Below are positions 6,046 to 11,418 of a stretch of 11,418 nucleotides of DNA, piece after piece. This DNA comes from DATGEO01 sp035310015 (GTDB taxonomy: Bacteria > Chloroflexota > Dormibacteria > Dormibacterales > Dormibacteraceae), in assembly GCA_035310015.1 (NCBI GenBank), contig DATGEO010000091.1, positions 1 to 11,418 on the forward strand. Reading direction: 5' to 3'. A model generated the notes under the pieces. The model was not told where the DNA came from, did no database searches, and saw only the letters and a list, made by a program, of their open reading frames with translations. Each line of letters starts with the position of its first letter. Positions within the stretch are counted from its first letter, which is position 1. The position numbers were made by a program, and so were the translations under genes.

Positions 6046-6707
6046 GGCGGCCCTTTGCCGTGATCGCCGCCGGGGCCGCGGTTGGCGTCGCCGTCATCGC
6101 CGTCATCGTCTTCACACATCAGGTCCTGCCGGCCGACGTGGAGGTCGAGGACTACGTCCAGTCGACCAATTGGGGACCGCTCGCGCTGACCTTCCCGATC
6201 TTCACCTGGATCGGCGACATCAAGGGCTTCTTCATCGAGGCGATCGTGTTCGTCGCCATCCTGCTTTTCAACCGCCGGGCCTGGCTGACCACGCTGGCGT
6301 GCGCCGCGTCGGGCGCCTGGTACTTCACGCTGAGCCACTTCTTGATCCGCGTGCGGCCGACGACTCACTACGTCCTGCGTGTCACCGAGCACCCAGGCGC
6401 GTCCAGCTTTCCGAGTGGGCACACGATCTTCGTCGCCACCCTCGTGACGGTGCTGATGCTGTGCTTCGGCCATCGCTTTCTCCCGCGGTGGGCGCTGCCG
6501 ATCGGCTGGGCGCTCGCCGCCTTGACCGTCCTCGCGTGCGCCATCAGCCGCGTCTACTCCGGCGCCCACTGGCCGACGGACGTGCTCGCCGCGATCCTCA
6601 TCGCGGTGGCGTGGCTGTCGTTCGTCATCTCCGTTCGCCGCGTGTCGGACCCCGTGCTGCGGCCCGAGCAGGACCAGCAGGAGACAAAGCACCAAGCCGC
6701 GGCTTGA
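6042..6707 (+). CDS. PAP2-superfamily membrane phosphatase, copy 2
   Basis: From TTG at 6042 the protein has 221 residues, starting LRRPFAVIAAG with a first membrane segment at about 5-24. Its PAP2 motifs are Ser98-x6-Arg105-Pro106 (lysine replaced by serine), Pro-Ser-Gly-His at 124-127, and a complete Ser169-Arg170-x5-His176-x3-Asp180 (SRVYSGAHWPTD). It therefore keeps the nucleophile histidine but lacks the lysine that normally contacts the phosphate. It ends in a charged, glutamine-rich tail. The TTG overlaps the stop of copy 1 as TTGA; GTG at 6060 is a later alternative. A long open frame extends upstream through copy 1 to 5385, but its composition is that of a shadow. This is the last gene of the four-gene operon; 65 bases follow before the next gene. 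Confidence 0.82.
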   Translation: MRRPFAVIAAGAAVGVAVIAVIVFTHQVLPADVEVEDYVQSTNWGPLALTFPIFTWIGDIKGFFIEAIVFVAILLFNRRAWLTTLACAASGAWYFTLSHFLIRVRPTTHYVLRVTEHPGASSFPSGHTIFVATLVTVLMLCFGHRFLPRWALPIGWALAALTVLACAISRVYSGAHWPTDVLAAILIAVAWLSFVISVRRVSDPVLRPEQDQQETKHQAAA

Positions 6708-6759
6708 CAGCCAGGGGCGCCGCCCCGCCGTGCCTCAGCGACCCGAGCGGCCGTTCCCA

Positions 6760-6765
6760 TACCGT
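6760..6765 (+). promoter_or_regulatory. Candidate -10 box of a leaderless promoter for the GH3 lipoprotein gene
   Basis: TACCGT (TANNNT) stands exactly seven bases before the ATG at 6773, the same spacing and nearly the same box as TACCAT before the Ldh2-family gene. No Shine-Dalgarno sequence lies in the seven-base gap (GGTGTCC). No -35 is evident at 16-18 bases upstream. The rest of the 65-bp gap (6708-6772) holds only a small GGGGC-GCC-GCCCC hairpin at 6714-6726 without a T tract. Confidence 0.45.
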
Positions 6766-6772
6766 GGTGTCC

Positions 6773-7927
6773 ATGACCCGCCGCTCCTGCGCCGCCATGC
6801 TCGCGAGCATCCTGCTTGCCGCATGCGGGAGCACGGCAGCCGCCATCCCCACGCCGTCGCCGCCGGCGTCGCCCTCTCCCTCGCCTTCGCCACCGAGCTG
6901 CGGGCAGCGGCTCTTCGCCCGGCTCACCATCACGCAGCGCATCGGCCAGCTCGTCTTCGTCGGCCTTGCCAACAATCAGCTTGGCGCGGCCGAGCGGGCG
7001 GTGATCCGCGGCGATGGAGCCGGCGGGGTCTGGTACACCCAGCTGACCAGCGCGCCGATCAGCCAGATCGCAGCCACCAGCGCGCAGGCCCAGGCCCTGG
7101 CGCCTGCCGGCATCGGCCTGCTGGTCGCGGCCAACCAGGAGGGCGGCACGATCGACGCCCTCCACGGCCCAGGCTTCTCGCCCATCCCCAGCGCGCTGCA
7201 GCAGGGGTCTGAAGATCCAGCGACGCTGCGGGCGCAGGCCGCGATCTGGGCCGCCCAGCTGAAGCAGGGCGGCGTCAACCTCGACCTCGCGCCCGTGATG
7301 GACACCGTCCCGCCCGGAGAGGACCAGTCGAACGCACCCATCGGCTCGCTGCAGCGCGAGTTCGGCCACGATCCCGGCACGGTCAGCGCGCACGGCCTGG
7401 CGTTCATCGCGGGCATGCACGCGGCGAACGTGATGGTCACGATCAAGCACTTCCCGGGGCTCGGCCGGGTGCAGGGCAACACCGACTTCGCCTCGTCGGT
7501 GGTGGACAGCACGACGACCGCGAACGACCCCTATCTCGCGCCCTTCCAGAACGCGATCGACGCGGGCACGGACCTGGTGATGATCTCCACCGCCACCTAC
7601 ACCCAGATCGATCCCAACCACCTGGCGGTCTTCTCGCCCACGATCCTCGGCCTGCTGCGCGGGCCCATGCATTTCGAGGGCGTCGTGGTCTCCGACGACC
7701 TCGGCTCCGCGGTCGCCGTGGCCTCCATCCCGGCCGGCACCCGGGCGGCGGACTTCATCGCGGCCGGCGGCGACCTGGTGACGGTCAAGACTGCGGACCT
7801 CGTCGCGCCGATGGTCGGCGCGATCGCCCAGCGCGCCGCCTCCGACCCGGATTTCGCCGCCAAAGTCGACGCCGCCGTGCTGCGAGTTCTGGACCTGAAG
7901 GTCCACGCGGGGATCGCGTCCTGCTGA
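6773..7927 (+). CDS. Glycoside hydrolase family 3 lipoprotein (NagZ-like N-terminal domain)
   Basis: The 384-residue protein begins with a clear lipoprotein signal: MTRRS, a hydrophobic stretch, and the lipobox Leu15-Ala16-Ala17-Cys18. A Pro/Ser/Thr linker follows (about 26-42, SPSPSPS). The rest is a GH3 barrel: IGQLVFVGL, AANQEGG (family DQEGG), NLDLAPVMD, FGHDP, KHFPGLGRV-GNTD at about 224-237, and VVVSDDL with probable nucleophile Asp308. NagZ-type enzymes cleave beta-N-acetylglucosamine from cell-wall or chitin fragments, and this would act outside the membrane. The loop that in NagZ ends Asp-Ser-His, giving the acid/base histidine, reads NTDFAS here, so catalysis or substrate may differ. 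ATG 6773 is preferred over in-frame GTG at 6764 and 6767 because of the signal peptide and the -10 spacing. It is followed after 37 bases by another exported protein. Confidence 0.87.
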   Translation: MTRRSCAAMLASILLAACGSTAAAIPTPSPPASPSPSPSPPSCGQRLFARLTITQRIGQLVFVGLANNQLGAAERAVIRGDGAGGVWYTQLTSAPISQIAATSAQAQALAPAGIGLLVAANQEGGTIDALHGPGFSPIPSALQQGSEDPATLRAQAAIWAAQLKQGGVNLDLAPVMDTVPPGEDQSNAPIGSLQREFGHDPGTVSAHGLAFIAGMHAANVMVTIKHFPGLGRVQGNTDFASSVVDSTTTANDPYLAPFQNAIDAGTDLVMISTATYTQIDPNHLAVFSPTILGLLRGPMHFEGVVVSDDLGSAVAVASIPAGTRAADFIAAGGDLVTVKTADLVAPMVGAIAQRAASDPDFAAKVDAAVLRVLDLKVHAGIASC

Positions 7928-7964
7928 GGTAGCGACCCGCGGCCGGGCGTTCCCCGAAGTAGCC

Positions 7965-9131
7965 GTGGCCAGGTTCGTACTCGGGCTCGCGATCGCCGCC
8001 TTGGTCCTGGCTTCGGCATGCGGAAACGCCTCGATCCCGACCACCCAGGCGCGCGTCCCGAGCCTCGCCGGCAAGCCCGCGAGCTTCGACGATCTCGAGA
8101 TCGACCAGTCCGCGCAGCGGGTCTACGTGGCCGACCGGACCGACGCCGGAATCGACGTCTTCGACGTGTCCGGGGCGCAGCCGAAGTTCCTCAGGACGGT
8201 CAAGCTGCCGGCGACGCCGAACGGCCTCGCGATCGCGCCAGGTCTCGGCAGGCTGTACGCCGGCACCAGCTCCGGCTCGGTCGAGGTCGTCGACACGGCC
8301 GCGGGCACCATCACCTCGGAGATCAAGACCGGCGCCAGGGAGGTCGACCTGCTCGACTTCGCGTCCGGCCCCAACCTGCTCTTCGCCAGCACGGGCGCCG
8401 GCGGCACCCTGCTCACGATCGATGGCGCCACCGGCAAGGTGCTGTCGACCGCCGAGGTCGGCAGGCCCATCGAGCAGCCGCGCTTCGCCCCGGCGGATGG
8501 CCTGGTCTACGCGTCGGTGCCAGACCTGGACGCGCTGGTGGCCATCGATCCGGGGACGGGAACGGTCAAGCGGACGCTCAAGCTCCACGGCTGCATCCCG
8601 ACCGGGCTGGCGATCAAGCCCGGATCGACCAGCGCCGTGATCGCCTGCCGCAAATCGACGTGGGCCTATGACCTGCGCACCTCCCATGCCGGCGACCTCG
8701 GCCGGGTGGGCGGCGGCGACATCGTCCAGTACTTCGCCGCGGTCGACCGGTTCTTCGTGACGTCGCCGCACAGCCAGGTGCCGACCATCGTCGGGATGTT
8801 CGGCGGCGACCCGATCGCCTACATCGGGTCGGCGAAGGTCGATGGCGGCGGCAACGCGGCCGTGTACGACGTCAGGACCGACGCCGTTTACACCTCCGAC
8901 CCGAGGGCCGCAACCGGCGGCTTGACGGGGTTCCGCATCGACGGCAGCCGGCCGGTTCCTTTCCTACAGGCGACGCTGACGACGTATGGGCCGTTCGCCG
9001 TGCTGGCGCTGCTGGTGCTGCCCCTCTGGCTGTTCCTCGGGCGCCGCGGCGACCCCGTAAACCGCAAACGGCCGGCTCCGCGACGGGCGCCGGCGGTCGT
9101 GCTCGCGCGGCCGAAAGTCGACGGCCCTTAG
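7965..9131 (+). CDS. YVTN-type beta-propeller, exported and membrane-anchored
   Basis: The 388-residue protein has an N-terminal hydrophobic signal (MARFVLGLAIAALVLASAC) with Cys19 in a weak lipobox: Ala-Ser-Ala before Cys, leucine one place early. Repeated blades follow, with motifs such as RVYVADRTD, LYAGTSSGSVEVVD, LLFASTGAGG, LVYASVPDLDALVAIDPGTG and GLAIKPGS, as in YncE/YVTN surface propellers. Near the C terminus is a membrane segment (about 342-359, GPFAVLALLVLPLWLFLG) and a basic, proline-rich tail. Such propellers usually bind partners or ligands; no enzymatic function can be claimed. The start is GTG at 7965 with no good Shine-Dalgarno site and no seven-base TANNNT box. It is therefore probably co-transcribed with the GH3 gene, 37 bases upstream. 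Residues before the propeller include a cysteine-free Thr/Pro linker. Confidence 0.75.
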   Translation: MARFVLGLAIAALVLASACGNASIPTTQARVPSLAGKPASFDDLEIDQSAQRVYVADRTDAGIDVFDVSGAQPKFLRTVKLPATPNGLAIAPGLGRLYAGTSSGSVEVVDTAAGTITSEIKTGAREVDLLDFASGPNLLFASTGAGGTLLTIDGATGKVLSTAEVGRPIEQPRFAPADGLVYASVPDLDALVAIDPGTGTVKRTLKLHGCIPTGLAIKPGSTSAVIACRKSTWAYDLRTSHAGDLGRVGGGDIVQYFAAVDRFFVTSPHSQVPTIVGMFGGDPIAYIGSAKVDGGGNAAVYDVRTDAVYTSDPRAATGGLTGFRIDGSRPVPFLQATLTTYGPFAVLALLVLPLWLFLGRRGDPVNRKRPAPRRAPAVVLARPKVDGP

Positions 9132-9145
9132 CCGAACGGGCAATT

Positions 9146-9159
9146 TGCGATAACTCGCA
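9146..9159. repeat. Short inverted repeat, possible operator
   Basis: TGCGA-TAAC-TCGCA is a perfect 5-4-5 inverted repeat in the gap before the S53 gene, about 15 bases past the stop of the propeller gene. It lies about 22 bases upstream of the TAGCAT box. No T tract follows, so an operator is likelier than a terminator. At this length it could also be chance. Confidence 0.25.
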
Positions 9160-9224
9160 TCAATTAGCCCCGGCGCACCCTAGCATTGCGCTCATATTCG
9201 CCCGGGGCCGGGTGGTAGGCCCGC

Positions 9225-9230
9225 AAGGAG
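9225..9230 (+). promoter_or_regulatory. Strong Shine-Dalgarno site fixing the TTG start of the S53 gene
   Basis: AAGGAG lies six bases before TTG at 9237, which is ideal spacing. The next in-frame candidate, GTG at 9246, would be 15 bases away. This decides for the TTG start. It contrasts with most genes in the window, which lack any such site. Confidence 0.75.
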
Positions 9231-9236
9231 AGGGGT

Positions 9237-10556
9237 TTGGTAACGGTGAGATCGGCTGGTCACAAGGTCCACGCACGCCTGGCGGCGGCCGCGCTGGCGC
9301 TGCCCCTGCTCCTCGGCGGCGCCGCCGCGCCCATTGCCACGCACGCCATGACCCCGGCGGTCGGCAGTCTCTCGAACTACGAGCCGCTCGGCGACGTCCA
9401 GGAGCTGGGTGCCGTCCACCTGTCCTGCCAGCTGCCCGGCGCGGCAATGCCCTGCTACAGCCCGACCCAGGTCCGCGCCGCCTACGACATCCAGCCCCTG
9501 CTCGACTCCGGCGTCACGGGGGCCGGCCAGACCATCGTCATCGTCGACGCGTTCTCCGACCCCTTGATTCAGCACGACCTCGCCCGCTTCGACACCACCT
9601 GGCAACTGGCGCCCGCCAACCTGGACGTCGTGTACCCAGAGGGCAGGACCCCGTTCACCCCCTCCGCGCTGCAGATCGGCTGGGCGGTCGAGATCACGCT
9701 GGACGTCGAGTGGGCGCACGTCGTGGCCCCGGACGCCAACCTCGTCTTGGTGCTCGCGAAGAGCGAGCAGGACACGGACTTGCTGAAGGTGACCGAATTC
9801 GCCATCGACCACCAGCTCGGCGACGTGATCACGATGAGCTTCGGCGAGTCGGAGTCCTGCGCCGACCCCGCGCTCCTCGGGGCCGAGCACGCGGCCTTCG
9901 AGCGCGCGGCATCCCGCGGGATCACGCTCGTCTCCGCCTCAGGTGACTTCGGCGCCACCAACCAGAGCTGCGACGGCAGCGGCGCCGCCTTGACGATCCC
10001 GACCGCGACCACCCCGGCGTCGGACCCTGACGTCACCGCCATCGGCGGCACCCGGCTGATCATCGACCCACGCACCGGTGCCTACGTCTCGGAGACGGGC
10101 TGGAATGACCAGTTCGGCGCCAGCGGCGGAGGCTTCAGCTCGATCTACCGGCGCCCCGGCTACCAGGCGCCCTTCATCGACGACAACAGCGCCCGGGGTT
10201 TGCCCGACGTCGCCTACTCGGCGGACAAATACGGCGGCGCGATCATCGCCCTCGGCTTCTCGCCCAGCGGCTTCGCGAGGGTCAGCGGCACGAGCGTCGG
10301 CACCCCGCAGTGGGCGGGCATCGCGGCGCTCAGCGAGCAGGCTGCCGGCCACCGCCTGCCGCAGCTGAACATCCGCCTGTACCACCTGGCGAAGAGCGAC
10401 GGCTACTCCACCGGCCTGCACGACATCACGACGGGCAACAACACCTTCGACGGCGTGGCCGGCTCTTCGGCTGGACCGGGTTGGGACCCGGTGACCGGCC
10501 TCGGCACGCCGGACGTGGCGAACCTGGTCCCGCTCCTGGCCCTGGGAGTCGACTAG
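9237..10556 (+). CDS. Secreted S53 (sedolisin/kumamolisin) family serine-carboxyl peptidase without a long prodomain
   Basis: The 439-residue protein starts with a basic n-region and a hydrophobic segment (about 14-35, ending near APIATHA), a Sec-type signal. The catalytic core has all sedolisin landmarks: Glu152-x3-Asp156 (EITLD), oxyanion Asp237 in ASGDFG, and nucleophile Ser353 in SGTSVGTPQ. The C-terminal calcium site is HDITTGNN plus GWDPVTGLGTPD. It should cleave proteins outside the cell, and S53 enzymes generally favour acidic pH. Most S53 enzymes carry a prodomain of well over 100 residues; here only about 40 residues separate the signal from the core-like PTQVRAAYDI (76-85). Cysteines 64, 73, 208 and 245 could form disulfides. 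The start is TTG at 9237, fixed by AAGGAG. The TAG stop shares four bases (CTAG) with the stop of the convergent peroxidase gene. Confidence 0.9.
   Translation: MVTVRSAGHKVHARLAAAALALPLLLGGAAAPIATHAMTPAVGSLSNYEPLGDVQELGAVHLSCQLPGAAMPCYSPTQVRAAYDIQPLLDSGVTGAGQTIVIVDAFSDPLIQHDLARFDTTWQLAPANLDVVYPEGRTPFTPSALQIGWAVEITLDVEWAHVVAPDANLVLVLAKSEQDTDLLKVTEFAIDHQLGDVITMSFGESESCADPALLGAEHAAFERAASRGITLVSASGDFGATNQSCDGSGAALTIPTATTPASDPDVTAIGGTRLIIDPRTGAYVSETGWNDQFGASGGGFSSIYRRPGYQAPFIDDNSARGLPDVAYSADKYGGAIIALGFSPSGFARVSGTSVGTPQWAGIAALSEQAAGHRLPQLNIRLYHLAKSDGYSTGLHDITTGNNTFDGVAGSSAGPGWDPVTGLGTPDVANLVPLLALGVD
10553..10556. other. Four-base overlap of convergent stop codons (CTAG)
   Basis: The palindrome CTAG supplies TAG to both genes: the S53 peptidase on the plus strand and the glutathione peroxidase on the minus strand. 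As at 2245-2248 there is no intergenic DNA and no visible terminator between the convergent genes. Confidence 0.85.
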
Positions 10557-11050
10557 AGCAGCGACTCGATGGCCGCGACCACCTTGGGGTCGTCGGGCTG
10601 CGTCTTGGGCCGGAAGCGCCTGATCACGCGGCCGTCGCGGCCGATGAGGAACTTCTCGAAGTTCCACTGCACGTTGCCCGCCTTGCCCGAGTCGTCGGGC
10701 GTCTCGCTGAGGAGGGCGTACAGCGGGTGCTGCTTCGGTCCCTTCACGTCGATCTTGGAGAAGAGCGGGAAGGTCACGCCGTAGTTCAGCGAGCAGAACT
10801 GCTGGATCTGCTCCGCGGAGCCTGGCTCCTGGTTGAAGAACTGGTTGCAGGGGAAGCCGAGGATGGTGAACCCCTGCTCGCCGTACTTTTCGTACAGCGA
10901 CTGGAGCCCGGCGTACTGGGGAGTATTGCCGCACTTCGAAGCCACATTGACCGCGAGCACCACCTTGCCCTGGAAGTCGGATAGCGGCTCGGGCTTGCCG
11001 TCGAGCCGCGGCATCTCGATGTCGTAGATCGATTCCGCCGGCGTTGTCAT
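10553..11050 (-). CDS. Glutathione peroxidase family thiol peroxidase
   Basis: The 165-residue protein has the normal length for bacterial GPx-like thiol peroxidases, which reduce hydrogen peroxide and lipid hydroperoxides. The catalytic residues are all present: peroxidatic Cys40 (NVASKCGNTPQY), Gln74 (FNQEPG), Trp129-Asn130 (VQWNFEKFL). Cys86 (IQQFCSLNYG) stands at the resolving-cysteine position, so the enzyme is probably thioredoxin-dependent rather than glutathione-dependent. Cys68 (FPCNQF) is also conserved. After the peroxidatic cysteine Asn42 replaces the common phenylalanine. No signal peptide, so cytoplasmic. ATG at 11050 gives the standard N terminus; only a weak GGA precedes it. 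It is divergent from the DUF892 gene, and a -35/-10 pair with 17-base spacing lies between them. Confidence 0.93.
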   Translation of the reverse strand: MTTPAESIYDIEMPRLDGKPEPLSDFQGKVVLAVNVASKCGNTPQYAGLQSLYEKYGEQGFTILGFPCNQFFNQEPGSAEQIQQFCSLNYGVTFPLFSKIDVKGPKQHPLYALLSETPDDSGKAGNVQWNFEKFLIGRDGRVIRRFRPKTQPDDPKVVAAIESLL

Positions 11051-11077
11051 GCTGATCCAGAAGCGCCGTTCGCGACC

Positions 11078-11106
11078 GGTCTATTCCGCGCCCCGCGCGT
11101 TACCAA
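11078..11106 (-). promoter_or_regulatory. Candidate promoter of the glutathione peroxidase gene
   Basis: On the minus strand, TTGGTA (11106-11101) is followed by 17 bases and then TAGACC (11083-11078). These match the sigma-70/A-type -35 and -10 boxes at four and three of six positions. Transcription would start about 20 bases before the ATG at 11050. The match is modest and the surrounding DNA is GC-rich, so this is tentative. Confidence 0.3.
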
Positions 11107-11121
11107 GGCGACATCGCCATC

Positions 11122-11128
11122 AAGGAGG
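11122..11128 (+). promoter_or_regulatory. Strong Shine-Dalgarno site of the DUF892 gene
   Basis: AAGGAGG stands eight bases before ATG at 11137. It fixes the start and is one of only two strong ribosome-binding sites in the window. Confidence 0.8.
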
Positions 11129-11136
11129 AAGTCGCC

Positions 11137-11418
11137 ATGCCAATCACCAACGCGCAAGAGAAGTTCGTTCACGAGCTCGCCGACATGTATGACGCCGAGC
11201 ATCAGTTCCTCGACGCGCTTCACTTGATGCAGGAAGAGGCGTCGGACGAGAAGCTCAGGGCGATGCTCGACGAGCACGCGATGCAGACCGCGGAACAGAT
11301 CCGCCGGCTCGACCGGGTTTTCGCGGCGATCAGAACGAGCCCTCAGCGCCAGCCTTGCGTCGGGGCGCGCGGCCTGATCGAAGAGGCGTCGAGGATGATG
11401 GAGGAGGCACAGCTCCCG
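11137..11418 (+). CDS. DUF892 / YciE-type ferritin-like protein (N-terminal 94 codons)
   Basis: The gene runs off the right edge. The visible 94 residues form helices typical of the DUF892 (PF05974, YciE/YciF) family: HELADMYDAEHQFLDAL at 12-28, DEHAMQTAEQIRRLDRVF at 45-62, and QPCVGARGLIEEA after it. They have the family's regularly placed Glu, Asp and His residues (Glu21, His22, Glu46, His47). These proteins have a four-helix ferritin-like fold, may bind metal, and are often linked to osmotic, oxidative or stationary-phase stress; their exact activity is unclear. The start at ATG 11137 is supported by AAGGAGG. It is divergent from the glutathione peroxidase gene across an 86-bp gap, which fits a shared stress-response role. 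No promoter can be assigned with confidence. Confidence 0.82.
   Translation, partial: MPITNAQEKFVHELADMYDAEHQFLDALHLMQEEASDEKLRAMLDEHAMQTAEQIRRLDRVFAAIRTSPQRQPCVGARGLIEEASRMMEEAQLP

Larger units (their letters stand above)
9132..9236 (+). promoter_or_regulatory. Intergenic leader and probable promoter of the S53 peptidase gene
   Basis: This 105-bp gap is AT-richer than its surroundings from about 9140 to 9200. It contains TAGCAT at 9181-9186, a TANNNT box without a recognisable -35 at normal spacing; transcription would begin near 9193 and leave a leader of about 44 bases ending in a Shine-Dalgarno site. Upstream is the inverted repeat at 9146-9159, and CCCGG-GG-CCGGG (9201-9212) could fold within the leader. 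I see no clear terminator for the preceding gene. Confidence 0.35.

Noticed and set aside
6704..6709. Consensus TTGACA as a -35 box for the GH3 gene
   Set aside because: It lies about 50 bases before TACCGT, far too distant, and contains the stop codon of the second PAP2 gene.
6714..6726. GGGGC-GCC-GCCCC hairpin as a terminator of the lipid operon
   Set aside because: The stem is only five pairs and no T tract follows. Such short hairpins are common by chance in GC-rich DNA.
6029..6772. Upstream extension of the GH3 frame
   Set aside because: It overlaps the second PAP2 gene with shadow composition. The lipoprotein signal begins precisely at the ATG 6773.
6848..6898. Repetitive CCG/TCG/CCC run as a DNA repeat
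   Set aside because: It encodes the Pro/Ser linker after the GH3 lipobox, a common feature of lipoproteins, and is not an independent repeat.
6554..8074. A 506-codon open frame on the minus strand across the GH3 gene
   Set aside because: It has an Arg/Gly/Asp-rich composition and no recognisable domain, and lies opposite a clear GH3 lipoprotein. It is a shadow frame typical of GC-rich DNA.
11047..11277. A 76-codon minus-strand frame upstream of the glutathione peroxidase
   Set aside because: It lies opposite the DUF892 gene, which has a strong Shine-Dalgarno site and family motifs.
1..11418. CRISPR arrays, tRNA/rRNA genes, insertion sequences, attachment sites
   Set aside because: No spaced direct repeats, cloverleaf-like intergenic stretches, transposase motifs or terminal inverted repeats were seen. 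The intergenic gaps are all about 105 bases or less.

Overview
The window is GC-rich, tightly packed bacterial DNA (roughly two-thirds G+C by eye) with twelve recognisable protein genes, two of them cut by the window edges. I see no RNA genes, insertion sequences, CRISPR arrays or phage genes. Start codons are mixed (ATG, GTG, TTG and probably CTG). Same-strand genes often overlap by four bases, and both convergent pairs share stop-codon bases. Two genes carry a TANNNT box exactly seven bases before the start codon, as in leaderless transcripts. With the DUF1206 membrane protein, the GH3 lipoprotein and the S53 peptidase, this suggests a high-GC soil bacterium of the Dormibacterota / Chloroflexota / Actinomycetota kind. 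The phylum is an inference and is not proven by the sequence.

Region 1 (1-3545) looks like sugar or sugar-acid oxidation. On the minus strand an Ldh2-family (malate/L-lactate-type) dehydrogenase is followed, with a GTGA overlap, by the start of an NHL-repeat beta-propeller protein. Divergent from it is a Gfo/Idh/MocA-family oxidoreductase whose usual catalytic lysine motif is replaced. Convergent with that, sharing stop bases, is a probable uronate dehydrogenase (udh). It is read from a CTG codon overlapping the stop of an upstream YiiX-like (permuted NlpC/P60) protein.

Region 2 (3546-6707, plus strand) is a membrane-lipid operon: a DUF1206 membrane protein, a diacylglycerol-kinase-family lipid kinase and two tandem PAP2 phosphatases. 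They are joined by overlaps (31 bp with an uncertain start, then ATGA, then TTGA). The kinase and phosphatases catalyse opposite directions of lipid phosphorylation, and each phosphatase has lost a different conserved residue.

Region 3 (6708-10556, plus strand) is devoted to exported proteins: a GH3 glycosidase-like lipoprotein, a YVTN-type beta-propeller with a lipoprotein-like signal and a C-terminal membrane segment, and a secreted S53 (sedolisin) peptidase with no long prodomain and a strong Shine-Dalgarno site.

Region 4 (10553-11418) holds a glutathione peroxidase on the minus strand and, divergent from it, the start of a DUF892 (YciE-type, ferritin-like) protein. This looks like a stress-response pair.

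Nothing here is a clear new defence or mobile system. The points most worth a second look are the kinase/double-phosphatase operon, the udh-YiiX coupling through a CTG start, and the compact initiation and termination signals. No gene-free stretch exceeds about 105 bases.
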